This document shows, in pieces, positions 26,129-33,942 of a DNA stretch of 49,656 nt (position 1 is the first letter of the stretch; each line of letters opens with the position of its first letter). The DNA comes from Prevotella sp. (GTDB lineage: Bacteria > Bacteroidota > Bacteroidia > Bacteroidales > Bacteroidaceae), in contig JAFZIL010000070.1 of NCBI GenBank assembly GCA_017554385.1, positions 1 through 49,656 on the forward strand. The letters are read 5' to 3'. The notes beneath the pieces were generated by a model. The model made no database searches, was not told the DNA's origin, and saw nothing but the letters and a program-made list of their open reading frames with translations. The translations under genes and the position numbers were made by a program.

Positions 26129-26202
26129 CGGTTCGTTGAATTTATTGAATATATTCCGTTATTTTATGTTCGCTGTGTACCTATTTATATTTAAATCTCG
26201 TG

Positions 26203-26233
26203 CAAAAGTAAGCATTTTTTTTTATACAGCCAA
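26203..26233 (-). promoter_or_regulatory. Promoter of the zinc-ribbon/kinase/AAA+/FHA/PP2C operon
   Basis: On the minus strand CTTGG (26234-26230), about 19-20 bp, TACTTTTG (26210-26203). The ATG at 26128 follows after 74 bases. I see no other strong promoter until the end of the block at 13643, although gaps of 38-51 bp could hide weak ones. Confidence 0.65.
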
Positions 26234-26330
26234 GTATTTCGCCTGCTTTTTCAGAAACCACAGCCACAAAGAATGAGGGCGCACCGTTTCATCATGAAAG
26301 AAACGCTGTTTGTTGATACAGGGAATATTG

Positions 26331-26409
26331 TTTCGGCTTTGCTGACGAAGGTCAGCAGATTTGCCGACGTTCGTCAGCAGTGTTGCTGACCTTCGTCAGC
26401 AAGCTGAAA
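26331..26409. repeat. Array of three tetraloop hairpins inside a larger inverted repeat
   Basis: The stem TGCTGAC/GTCAGCA occurs three times with 4-nt loops: GAAG (26340-26357), GTTC (26362-26379, one mismatch) and CTTC (26384-26401). The first and third hairpins are also reverse complements of each other over about 25 bp (26331-26357 with 26382-26409), so the whole can fold as one cruciform. It fills part of the 505-bp gap 26129-26633. The same gap also holds the palindrome TTTCATCATGAAA (26287-26299) and a GGGCGTT...AACGCCC inverted repeat (26501-26531). Confidence 0.85.
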
Positions 26410-26412
26410 GAA

Positions 26413-26471
26413 GGCTTCATTGAACAAACAAAGAGGCTTCGTTGAACAAGAGAACAGGCTTCATTGAACAA
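26413..26471 (+). repeat. Three direct repeats with exact 22-bp period
   Basis: GGCTTC(A/G)TTGAACAA starts at 26413, 26435 and 26457. Spacing of two helical turns suggests cooperative protein binding upstream of the glycosyltransferase promoter. A fourth related copy is at 4268-4288. Confidence 0.8.
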
Positions 26472-26565
26472 AAAGTAGCCTCATTCATAGCTTCTCTTAC
26501 GGGCGTTTAGCGATAATCCCGATTAACGCCCCTCTGCTTTTCGACGAAAAAAAGGCAGGAAAGCG

Positions 26566-26596
26566 TTTGTCAGGCGGAAAGTTTTTAATACCTTTG
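26566..26596 (+). promoter_or_regulatory. Promoter of the glycosyltransferase gene
   Basis: TTTG (26566-26569), 19 bp, TACCTTTG (26589-26596), 37 bases before the ATG. Confidence 0.8.
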
Positions 26597-26633
26597 CAAC
26601 GAGAAACGAAAACAGACTAACAACGTCGACACT

Positions 26634-27824
26634 ATGATTATCGTACTGAAAACAGCATTCTGGCTCTTCGTAGCGCTGGTGTTCTACACCTACATTGGCT
26701 ACGGACTGTTGCTCTATATCATCCTGAAAGTCAAGTCATTAATCAAGCGGCCATCCCCTACCCCACAGCTGCCTGCCGACGAATGCGACTACCCTAAGGT
26801 GACGCTCATGATCTGCGCCTACAACGAGGAGAGCGTGGTAGAGGAAAAGATGAGGAACACACGCGCACTGGACTATCCGAAGGACAAGCTCTGCGTGATG
26901 TGGGTCACTGACGGCAGCAACGACCGCACCAACGAACTATTGTCGGCTTACCCCGAGGTAAAGCTCGTATTCAGCCCCGAACGGCGCGGCAAGGCTGCCG
27001 CCATGCAGCACGGACTGAAGGAGAACAAAGCCGAATACGTCGTGTTTACCGATGCGAACACCATGCTCAATACCAAAGCCATCAGCGAAGTGATGCGTCA
27101 GTTCATGCGCGAAGACGTGGGCTGCGTTTCGGGCGAGAAGCGTGTGGCGGCTCGCACGGAGGGTCAGGATGCCGCCGAGGGCGAAGGTCTTTACTGGAAA
27201 TACGAGAGCCGTCTAAAGCAATGGGACAGCGACCTATACTCGGCAATGGGTGCCGCCGGCGAGCTCTTTGCCGTGCGCATGAGCTGCTACCAGCCTGCTC
27301 CATCCAACGCTCTGCTCGACGATTTTATGATATCGATGCTTATCTTGAACAAGGGATATAGAATTGCCTACACATCAGATGCTTACGCCATGGAGTATGG
27401 AAGTGCAAACCTGCAGGAGGAATCGAAGCGGAAGCGCCGCATTGCCGCAGGAGGACTACAGAGCATCTGGTGGCTGCGGGGCATGATGAACCCGCTGCGC
27501 AGGCCACTCATAGCCTTCCAGTTCGTGTCACATCGCGTGCTACGTTGGAGCCTCACACCCGTCGCCATGCTGCTGCTCATACCCCTGAACATCGCCCTCG
27601 TCACGCTCGGGGCGGGCAAAGTCTATACCGCCGTGCTCATCGCTCAGGCCGTGTTCTATCTGGCTGCCCTTGCCGGCTACCTCTTGGCAAAGGCTGGAAA
27701 GAAGAACAAATGGCTCTACGTGCCCTACTATTTCCTGTTTATGAACACTAACGTGTTCCGGGGAATGAGCTATCTCAGGTCGCACAGCAGTTCGGGAACA
27801 TGGGAAAAAGCAAAAAGAGCGTGA
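26634..27824 (+). CDS. Membrane glycosyltransferase family 2
   Basis: The 396-residue protein has an N-terminal membrane helix (about 5-35) and a GT-A domain with VTLMICAYNEESVVEEKM, VTDGSNDRT, the DAN metal motif (FTDANTML) and LLDDFMISML. The KRKRRIAAGGLQSIW segment resembles the QxxRW region of processive synthases. Three C-terminal helices (about 305-385) follow. The overall layout is that of PgaC/poly-GlcNAc-type or hyaluronan-like transferases. Acceptor and sugar are unknown. It stands alone with its own promoter and precedes the hybrid kinase. Confidence 0.92.
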   Translation: MIIVLKTAFWLFVALVFYTYIGYGLLLYIILKVKSLIKRPSPTPQLPADECDYPKVTLMICAYNEESVVEEKMRNTRALDYPKDKLCVMWVTDGSNDRTNELLSAYPEVKLVFSPERRGKAAAMQHGLKENKAEYVVFTDANTMLNTKAISEVMRQFMREDVGCVSGEKRVAARTEGQDAAEGEGLYWKYESRLKQWDSDLYSAMGAAGELFAVRMSCYQPAPSNALLDDFMISMLILNKGYRIAYTSDAYAMEYGSANLQEESKRKRRIAAGGLQSIWWLRGMMNPLRRPLIAFQFVSHRVLRWSLTPVAMLLLIPLNIALVTLGAGKVYTAVLIAQAVFYLAALAGYLLAKAGKKNKWLYVPYYFLFMNTNVFRGMSYLRSHSSSGTWEKAKRA

Positions 27825-27874
27825 AAAAAGACAAATTTTTTCAACATTCTTTCGCCCGTTTCAACAAAAAACAG

Positions 27875-27882
27875 TATCTTTG
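27875..27882 (+). promoter_or_regulatory. -7 box of the hybrid histidine kinase gene
   Basis: TATCTTTG at 27875-27882 with TTTCG 20 bp upstream; the ATG at 27933 is 50 bases downstream. Confidence 0.65.
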
Positions 27883-27932
27883 CAGCTGCATTTAATATGC
27901 GAACTGACTAAAACTGTTCATTGATATACGAA

Positions 27933-29189
27933 ATGGATCAAGACGAAAGGGAAATATTGCTTCAGAAATTTGCCACTGTCAACAGGAAACTGATGACGGC
28001 AAACGAGCAATTGGAACAGGCCAACCGGAAGATCAAGGAATACGAGGAGAAGGCTTCAAAGGCTGAGAATGCCAGCAAGATGAAGTCGCTCTTTCTGGCC
28101 AACATGTCCCATGAAATACGCACACCACTCAACGCCATCGAGGGCTTCTCGCGCATCATGGCCGAAACCGACTCACCCGATGAACGCATGAAATTCATGG
28201 AGATCATCGAGAGCAACAACAGCCGCCTGCTCAGCTTGGTCAACGAGATTCTCGATCTGAGCCGCGTAGAGTCGGGCGAGATTGTCATCAAGAACAAGCC
28301 TACCGACCTTGGCCACCTCATGAGCAGCATCAAGCAGGTATTCAAGTTCCGCTGCCCTGAGACCGTTGACTTGATATGGACAAAGCCCGACATACCCGTA
28401 GTCATGACCACTGACGAGAACCGGTTGATGCAGGTATTCTCGAACCTTATCTCCAACGCGCTGAAGCACACGTCGAGAGGCTCCATCACCTACGGCTACA
28501 ACATGCTTAACGACGGTAGAGACATCCGATTCTTTGTCAAAGACACTGGTTCAGGCATCTCCCCCGAATTCATTGACCAGATTTTCAACGCCTACGCATC
28601 GCAGGACGCCAACCAACAGCAGGGCTTCGGTCTCGGACTTGCCCTTTGCCGCATCATCGTAGAGAAGATGGGCGGCACCATCAGCGTGAAGTCTAAGATG
28701 GGCGAAGGGTCTATTTTTACTTTCGAGATGCCTTTCCACGGTACCATCGGAGGTGTTTCGACCAGCAACAGGTCTGGGACGGCCACCAACGTTCGCACAT
28801 TGCGTGTAGATGCCCATCTCGACGAAGAGAACATGAAGACCGTGCTTGTGGCCGAAGACGAGGAGAGCAACTTCGAGCTAGTACGCATTGTGCTGCAAAA
28901 GCGCTACAAACTGCTGCGCGCCCACAACGGCATAGAAGCAGTAACCATCAACGAAGACGAAAAGCCAGACTTGATCTTGATGGACATACGCATGCCAGAA
29001 ATGAACGGCCTCGATGCGACCCGCATCATCAAGGAGGTGAGCCCCGAGACACCCGTGATTGCACTTAGCGCCTTTGCCTTCGAAGAGAATATCAAGGAGG
29101 CGCGGGCAGCCGGATGTGACGAGTTCATGGCCAAGCCCTTCCGTGTGGAAGACCTCATTGAAACTATCGACCGCTACATGAAGAAATAA
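27933..29189 (+). CDS. Cytoplasmic hybrid histidine kinase with C-terminal receiver
   Basis: The 418-residue protein starts with a coiled coil (about 1-50). HisKA follows with the phospho-accepting His in FLANMSHEIRTPLNA, then HATPase_c (NLISNALKHTSRGS, VKDTGSGISPEF, QGFGLGLALC) and a receiver domain (about 295-418) with AEDEESNF, the phospho-acceptor Asp in LILMDIRMPEMNGL and Lys in MAKPFRV. No membrane helix, PAS or GAF domain is present, so the signal must enter through the coiled coil or a partner. There is no DNA-binding output. The start was moved from TTG 27921 to ATG 27933. The next gene follows closely. Confidence 0.94.
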   Translation: MDQDEREILLQKFATVNRKLMTANEQLEQANRKIKEYEEKASKAENASKMKSLFLANMSHEIRTPLNAIEGFSRIMAETDSPDERMKFMEIIESNNSRLLSLVNEILDLSRVESGEIVIKNKPTDLGHLMSSIKQVFKFRCPETVDLIWTKPDIPVVMTTDENRLMQVFSNLISNALKHTSRGSITYGYNMLNDGRDIRFFVKDTGSGISPEFIDQIFNAYASQDANQQQGFGLGLALCRIIVEKMGGTISVKSKMGEGSIFTFEMPFHGTIGGVSTSNRSGTATNVRTLRVDAHLDEENMKTVLVAEDEESNFELVRIVLQKRYKLLRAHNGIEAVTINEDEKPDLILMDIRMPEMNGLDATRIIKEVSPETPVIALSAFAFEENIKEARAAGCDEFMAKPFRVEDLIETIDRYMKK

Positions 29190-29210
29190 TTGTTAGCCAA
29201 AAGAAATAAC

Positions 29211-30266
29211 GTGGGAAAGCTCGCTGTCTACAAATACATATCTTTCATGTTCCTTGTCCTGTCGGCCATCCTCATGTTTTTCACGCTGGCCGCACTCTTC
29301 GGAGGGAAAGTGACGCCTATAGGCAACAATGCCTTGGCAATGCTCGTCTATGCCCTGCCAGGACTACTCATCGGAAATGCGCTCATGCTTGTCTACTGGC
29401 TGGTCAGACGCCGCTGGCAATGGGCTCTCATGCCTCTGTTTGCCCTCCTATGCAGCATTCCTTATATAGGTACCTTCTATCAGCCGTCCATCTTCAGCAA
29501 AACCGACGACAGCAAGGCCGGTCTGATTGTGGCCACATACAACGTAGCAGCTTTTAGTAATGAGACCTCTGGATTCAAGTCGGGCGACATACTGGCAGAA
29601 ATGAAAAAGAACAGCGTTGACGTGCTCTGCCTACAAGAATACAGGGACCGTAGCGGCGACCGGCTGAACTCCGACACCTATAAGGACTACTTCCCCTACT
29701 TCATGTTTGGGCACGACGATATGATTATCTATAGCCGCTACCCTATCAGCCAGTCGGAAGCCATCGACTTCGGTGATACGAACAACAGCGCCATGTGGGC
29801 TGACATCAATGTGAATGGGCACATGATACGCGTGTTCAACGCCCACTTGGAAACCACAGGCTTCAACCGCACGATGCGCAAGGTGGCAAAGATGGAGCTG
29901 CAAGGACTCACCGTCAAGGAAAACGCCATCATCAAGGCCATCTACGGCAACTACACCATGGGCATGATAATACGCTCAAGGCAATGCGACAAAGTGGCCC
30001 AGCAGATAGAGGAATCGCAGCTACCCGTCATTCTCTGTGGCGACTTCAACGATGTGCCCTACTCCTACACCTACAACAGGATGCGCGGTGATCTAATCGA
30101 CGGCTTCAAGGAGTGTGGCAAGGGCTTCATGAGCACATACCGGGGTAAGAAGAAGTTCCGCATCGACTACATCTTCCATGACAAGCTGCTGAAGGGCGTC
30201 AGCTACTACAAGCAGGAGCTGAGCTACAGCGACCACAACCCCGTATTCATGAAAATAGAGCTCTGA
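29211..30266 (+). CDS. Membrane-anchored endonuclease/exonuclease/phosphatase family protein
   Basis: Three membrane helices at the N-terminus (about 8-85) precede an EEP domain (about 100-351): VATYNVAAF, VLCLQEYRD, IIYSRYPI, FNAHLETTG, ILCGDFNDVPYSYTY and YSDHNPVFMKI, with the expected Asn, Glu, Asp and His metal and catalytic residues. Substrates in this superfamily range from DNA to phosphoinositides and sphingomyelin, so the actual target is open. GTG 29211 gives MGKLAVYKYISFMF; TTG 29190, directly after the kinase stop, is an alternative. A hairpin terminator overlaps its stop codon. Cotranscription with the hybrid kinase is likely. Confidence 0.88.
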   Translation: MGKLAVYKYISFMFLVLSAILMFFTLAALFGGKVTPIGNNALAMLVYALPGLLIGNALMLVYWLVRRRWQWALMPLFALLCSIPYIGTFYQPSIFSKTDDSKAGLIVATYNVAAFSNETSGFKSGDILAEMKKNSVDVLCLQEYRDRSGDRLNSDTYKDYFPYFMFGHDDMIIYSRYPISQSEAIDFGDTNNSAMWADINVNGHMIRVFNAHLETTGFNRTMRKVAKMELQGLTVKENAIIKAIYGNYTMGMIIRSRQCDKVAQQIEESQLPVILCGDFNDVPYSYTYNRMRGDLIDGFKECGKGFMSTYRGKKKFRIDYIFHDKLLKGVSYYKQELSYSDHNPVFMKIEL

Positions 30267-30296
30267 GGGTAGTCACAACGCCCACAGAGCTCTATT
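30254..30296 (+). terminator. Terminator hairpin that includes the EEP stop codon
   Basis: AATAGAGCTCTG (30254-30265) pairs perfectly with CAGAGCTCTATT (30285-30296). The stop TGA is at 30264-30266, so the 5' arm is coding sequence. The stem is symmetric enough to work on both strands for the convergent AlaX gene. Confidence 0.75.
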
Positions 30297-30320
30297 ACTA
30301 TTATCAAGGAAATACCACAA

Positions 30321-30791
30321 TCACTGCACAATCTTAAAGCGCACACGGAACGAGCGCTCGCGTTCGTCCCAATTGGTGCCAAGCATTTCGAAGCGCCCTA
30401 TCTGAGAGGTAGAGCGAACGTGTTTGCCAATGCACGGACAAACGTCATAGTCTCCGATGCGCACAAGCCGGATAGCTTCAGAGGCATCGTCGGGTAGTCG
30501 GTCAAGACTCACCCCTTCAGGCAAATTATAGCGGTCAGCCATCTCGAACGTCACAGGCAAATCTTCGGCAATAAGCTCGTTCATGCGACGTTCAATCTCC
30601 TGCTCGTCCTTGCGCGAAGGCTTACGATCGAGGTGGAAGCTCATCTTGCTCTTCTTACGCTCCACATGGGCGTTGAAACTGCGCTCGCAGCCGAACATGC
30701 GAATCATGGTCTGATTGAGCAGATGCTCAGCGGTATGTGCAGGCGGGAACTCATCCTTATTGTGCTCGTTCAATAGATAATCGTTGTTCAT
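30321..30791 (-). CDS. AlaX-like alanyl-tRNA editing protein
   Basis: The 156-residue protein has the second-additional-domain zinc motif of alanyl/threonyl-tRNA synthetases: HTAEH (residues 19-23) and CPCIGKH near residue 120, with NQTMIRMFG and LPEGVSLDRLPDD between. Stand-alone forms hydrolyse mischarged tRNA, usually Ser-tRNA(Ala). Length fits the short AlaX class. It lies 34 bases after tyrA on the same strand, so it may be the last gene of the aromatic operon although its function is unrelated. Confidence 0.85.
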   Translation of the reverse strand: MNNDYLLNEHNKDEFPPAHTAEHLLNQTMIRMFGCERSFNAHVERKKSKMSFHLDRKPSRKDEQEIERRMNELIAEDLPVTFEMADRYNLPEGVSLDRLPDDASEAIRLVRIGDYDVCPCIGKHVRSTSQIGRFEMLGTNWDERERSFRVRFKIVQ

Positions 30792-30825
30792 GTCCTCAAC
30801 ACTTTTTCGTACTTATCACGCAGTG

Positions 30826-31620
30826 TCATCTTTTGATCTCGATGTCTCGGCGCACGTTGTCGCGAATCTTCTTCAAGTAGCCCTGCATGCCAGAGGCATC
30901 CTTGTGGTCGATAATCTCAAGCAGTTCCTTCAGCTCCGTGCGTATCTGCGACACCTGGTCGTGAGTGTACGGGTTGAACAGGATTTCCTGCAAAAGGTAG
31001 TCATCCTCGTTAAGAACACCCTTTGCAATGCGCATGTGGCGTTTGAAAGTGGTGCCCGGTGCGTCCTGATGCTTCATCACGGCAGCAAAGACGAAGGTGC
31101 TCACAAACGGAATGGAAAGCGAATAGGCCACTGTCTTGTCGTGCTCCTCGAACGTGTACTCATAGATGTTAAGCCCCAGCTTCTGATACAAATCCTTAAA
31201 GAAGATGCGACCCATGTAGTCGCCCTCGCTGATGATGATGGCGTTCTCTTCACTGAGCTGCTGCAGGTTAGCAAATGTGGGGCCGAACATCGGGTGGGTC
31301 GACACATAGCGCATGCCCGACTGCTCATAGAAATCCTTTAGGTCAGTCTTTACCGAAGCGATGTCGCTGATGATACACTGTTTAGGCAAGTAAGGGATGA
31401 CCTCACGGAACACGGGGATGGTGTACTTCAGCGTAACGGCATTGATCATCAACTCCGGCTGGAAGGCACGCACCTCCTCCAAGTCGGTAAAACGCTGGCA
31501 GTTATACGTGAACCGCATCCGCTTCGCATCGCGTTCGAATACGGCCACCTCATGTTCAAAACTCAGCAGGTCGATGAAGAAACTCCCCATCTTGCCTGCG
31601 CCCATTACTAATATTTTCAT
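30826..31620 (-). CDS. tyrA: Prephenate dehydrogenase
   Basis: The 264-residue protein starts MKILVMGAGKMGSFFIDLL, a Rossmann dinucleotide fold. The TyrA landmarks ISDIASVKTDLKDFYEQ, STHPMFGPTFANLQ and the helical dimerisation domain follow. It oxidises prephenate to 4-hydroxyphenylpyruvate for tyrosine. ATG 31620 was chosen because the upstream extension (MSEYLKKTGRTTKT) is not part of the fold. It follows the DAHP synthase/chorismate mutase gene after a 73-bp gap that contains a small CCTCCC/GGGAGG repeat. No chorismate mutase or ACT domain is fused here; the mutase is supplied by the neighbour. Confidence 0.93.
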   Translation of the reverse strand: MKILVMGAGKMGSFFIDLLSFEHEVAVFERDAKRMRFTYNCQRFTDLEEVRAFQPELMINAVTLKYTIPVFREVIPYLPKQCIISDIASVKTDLKDFYEQSGMRYVSTHPMFGPTFANLQQLSEENAIIISEGDYMGRIFFKDLYQKLGLNIYEYTFEEHDKTVAYSLSIPFVSTFVFAAVMKHQDAPGTTFKRHMRIAKGVLNEDDYLLQEILFNPYTHDQVSQIRTELKELLEIIDHKDASGMQGYLKKIRDNVRRDIEIKR

Positions 31621-31693
31621 TGTTTTGGTTGTTCTACCCGTCTTTTTCAAGTATTCAGACATTCCTCCCTTGGGGAGGGTTTGGCTGGATTTT

Positions 31694-32758
31694 TTATTTG
31701 TTAATAATCTCTATCTGCTGACGTACGCTCTCCTCGTGAATACTCTCGAAGACCTTAGCTACGAAGTCAGGTCCCATACCGCAAAGTGAACCCTGGACAC
31801 CGCGTTTCGACAGTATCTCGTTGTAGCGCACAGTCTGCAGCACAGTCATGTTGTGGTCTTTCTTGTAGTGACCAATCTCGCGGCACACACGCATACGCTT
31901 CGCAAGGATATCCATAATCTGGTTATCAAGCTCGTCAATCTGCTTGCGCAGGCTGGTCAATCCCTCGGTGGTGGTGTGCTCGTCACGGATAATCAGCAGT
32001 GAGAGGATGTAGTCGAGCACCTCAGGTGTCACCTGCTGCTTGGCATCGCTCCACGCCTTATCGGGATCGCAGTGGCTCTCCACAATCAGACCGTCAAATC
32101 CCAAGTCCATAGCCTGTTGGCACAAGGGGGCAATGAGTTCGCGGCGACCACCTATATGACTGGGGTCACAGATGATGGGAAGTTCTGGTATGCGGCGGTG
32201 TAACTCGATGGGAATCTGCCACATAGGCGAATTACGGTAAATCTTCTGCTCATAGCTTGAGAAGCCTCGGTGAATGGCTCCCATACGCTTGATACCAGCC
32301 TGATTGATGCGCTGCAAGGCACCTATCCACAGCTCGATGTCGGGGTTGACGGGGTTCTTCACGAAAACGGGAACGTCGACGCCCTTCAGCGAGTCGGCCA
32401 GTGCTTGCATGGCGAAAGGATTAGCCGTAGTGCGGGCACCCACCCAAAGGATGTCGATGTCGTACTTCAATGCCAACTCCACGTGTTCGGGCGTAGCCAC
32501 CTCGGTAGCGACGAGCATGTGGGTTTCGTCCTTCACCTGTTTCATCCATACTAAGGCCGGCTCACCATGACCCTCAAAACCACCTGGCTTCGTACGTGGT
32601 TTCCACACACCTGCACGGAAGTTGTGACAGCCTTTCATAGCCAGCTGCTTTGCCGTTTCCATCACTTGCTCCTCGGACTCTGCCGAACATGGGCCTGCAA
32701 TCACGAACGGACGTTCATTGTCGCTCGGTAGATTGATTTTCTCTAACTCTAATTCCAT
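31694..32758 (-). CDS. Bifunctional DAHP synthase/chorismate mutase
   Basis: Residues about 1-265 are a type I-beta DAHP synthase (FVIAGPCSAES, AGVWKPRTKPGGFEG, GARTTANPFAMQ, KNPVNPD, CDPSHIGGRRE). Residues about 268-354 are an AroQ-type chorismate mutase (LRKQIDELDNQIMDILAKRMRV, EIGHYKKDHNM, RYNEILSKRG). The protein therefore catalyses the first shikimate-pathway step and the branch step from chorismate to prephenate. The mutase order (C-terminal) is the Bacteroidetes arrangement. Its ATG is 1 base from the stop of the upstream aminotransferase gene, implying coupled translation. Confidence 0.95.
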   Translation of the reverse strand: MELELEKINLPSDNERPFVIAGPCSAESEEQVMETAKQLAMKGCHNFRAGVWKPRTKPGGFEGHGEPALVWMKQVKDETHMLVATEVATPEHVELALKYDIDILWVGARTTANPFAMQALADSLKGVDVPVFVKNPVNPDIELWIGALQRINQAGIKRMGAIHRGFSSYEQKIYRNSPMWQIPIELHRRIPELPIICDPSHIGGRRELIAPLCQQAMDLGFDGLIVESHCDPDKAWSDAKQQVTPEVLDYILSLLIIRDEHTTTEGLTSLRKQIDELDNQIMDILAKRMRVCREIGHYKKDHNMTVLQTVRYNEILSKRGVQGSLCGMGPDFVAKVFESIHEESVRQQIEIINK

Positions 32759-32759
32759 A

Positions 32760-33929
32760 CTATATCATTTTTTTGATTCTTTCTAATGCCTGCTGTATTT
32801 TCTCTTCCTTGGCGCAAAGCGAGATGCGGATATATCGCTCACCGTTGCTACCGAAGATGAAGCCTGGAGTAATGAACACACGAGCCTCGTGGAGCACGCG
32901 CTCGGTAAGGTCTTCGACATTCTGAATGTTGTCAGGAATACGCCCCCAAAGGAACATCCCCACCTGCTGAGGGTCATATTTACAACCAAGGACGTTCATT
33001 ATCTGCTCAGCATATTGGCGACGGCTGGCGTAGGTGTTAATGTTATACTCGCGATGCCACTCCTCGCTGTTACGATAAGCTTCTGCAGCGGCTAACTGGA
33101 TGCCACGGAACGTACCACTCTCTATGTTTGACTGAACTTTCAGAATCCACTGGATGAACTGCGCGTTAGTGGCACAAAGGCCTACACGCCAGCCAGGCAT
33201 GTTATGGCTTTTCGACATGGAGTTGAACTCAATACAGCAGTCCTTGGCACCGGGAATCTGAAGAATACTCTGTCGCTCCTCACTGAGGATAAAGCTGTAG
33301 GGATTGTCGTTCACCACGACGATGTTGTGTTCCTGTGCAAACCGTACCAGACGCTCATAAGTCTCACGACGGGCACGTCCGCCCGTCGGCATGTTAGGAT
33401 AGTTGGTCCACATCAGTTTTACACGTGATAGATCCATCTTCTCCAACTCGTCGAAGTCAGGTTGCCAGCCGTTGTCCTCTCGCAGGTTGTAGTTGACAAT
33501 CGTAGCACCTAACAGCTTGCTCAGTGACGTGTAAGTGGGATAGCCCGGATTGGGCACCAATACCTCGTCGCCAGGATTCACGAAAGCCAGCGTGACATGC
33601 AGAATGCCTTCCTTCGAGCCAATCAACGGCAACACCTCTGTCTTTGCGTCGAGGTCGACATCGTACCAACGTTTGTAGAAGTCGGCCATCGCCTCGCGCA
33701 ATTCGGGCGTACCCATCGTAGGCTGGTAGCCGTGGGCGTTGGGATCGTGTGCCACCTCACAAAGTTTCTCTATGGTTTGCTTCGATGGCGGCATGTCGGG
33801 ACTGCCGATGGCCAACGAGATAATGTCCATGCCCTCGGCATTGAGTCGAGCCACCTCTTTCAGCTTGCGGCTGAAGTAGTATTCACTTACAAGTTGAAGT
33901 CTGTCTGCTGGTTGTATCTTAGTAATCAT
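32760..33929 (-). CDS. PLP-dependent class I/II aminotransferase, probably aromatic
   Basis: The 389-residue protein has fold-type-I landmarks: LAIGSPDMPPS, GSKEGILHVTLAFVNPGDEVLVPNPGYPTY, MWTNYPNMPTGG and the PLP-binding Lys in NSMSKSHNMPGWRVG. ATG 33929 (MITKIQPADRLQLVSEYYF) matches the expected N-terminus; the longer frame to 33962 would overlap pheA. It lies between pheA and the DAHP synthase/chorismate mutase gene, so conversion of phenylpyruvate and 4-hydroxyphenylpyruvate to Phe and Tyr is the likely job. The sequence alone would also allow an aspartate or LL-diaminopimelate-type transaminase. Confidence 0.92.
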   Translation of the reverse strand: MITKIQPADRLQLVSEYYFSRKLKEVARLNAEGMDIISLAIGSPDMPPSKQTIEKLCEVAHDPNAHGYQPTMGTPELREAMADFYKRWYDVDLDAKTEVLPLIGSKEGILHVTLAFVNPGDEVLVPNPGYPTYTSLSKLLGATIVNYNLREDNGWQPDFDELEKMDLSRVKLMWTNYPNMPTGGRARRETYERLVRFAQEHNIVVVNDNPYSFILSEERQSILQIPGAKDCCIEFNSMSKSHNMPGWRVGLCATNAQFIQWILKVQSNIESGTFRGIQLAAAEAYRNSEEWHREYNINTYASRRQYAEQIMNVLGCKYDPQQVGMFLWGRIPDNIQNVEDLTERVLHEARVFITPGFIFGSNGERYIRISLCAKEEKIQQALERIKKMI

Positions 33930-33942
33930 AATTCTCAATTTC

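Noticed and set aside
17415-26233. Interpretation of the kinase/FHA/PP2C cassette as part of a type VI secretion system
   Set aside because: No Tss sheath, Hcp, VgrG, baseplate or ClpV gene is present in the window.
26413-26471. Possible CRISPR-like array of 15-bp repeats
   Set aside because: Only three copies, 7-bp spacers, no cas genes.
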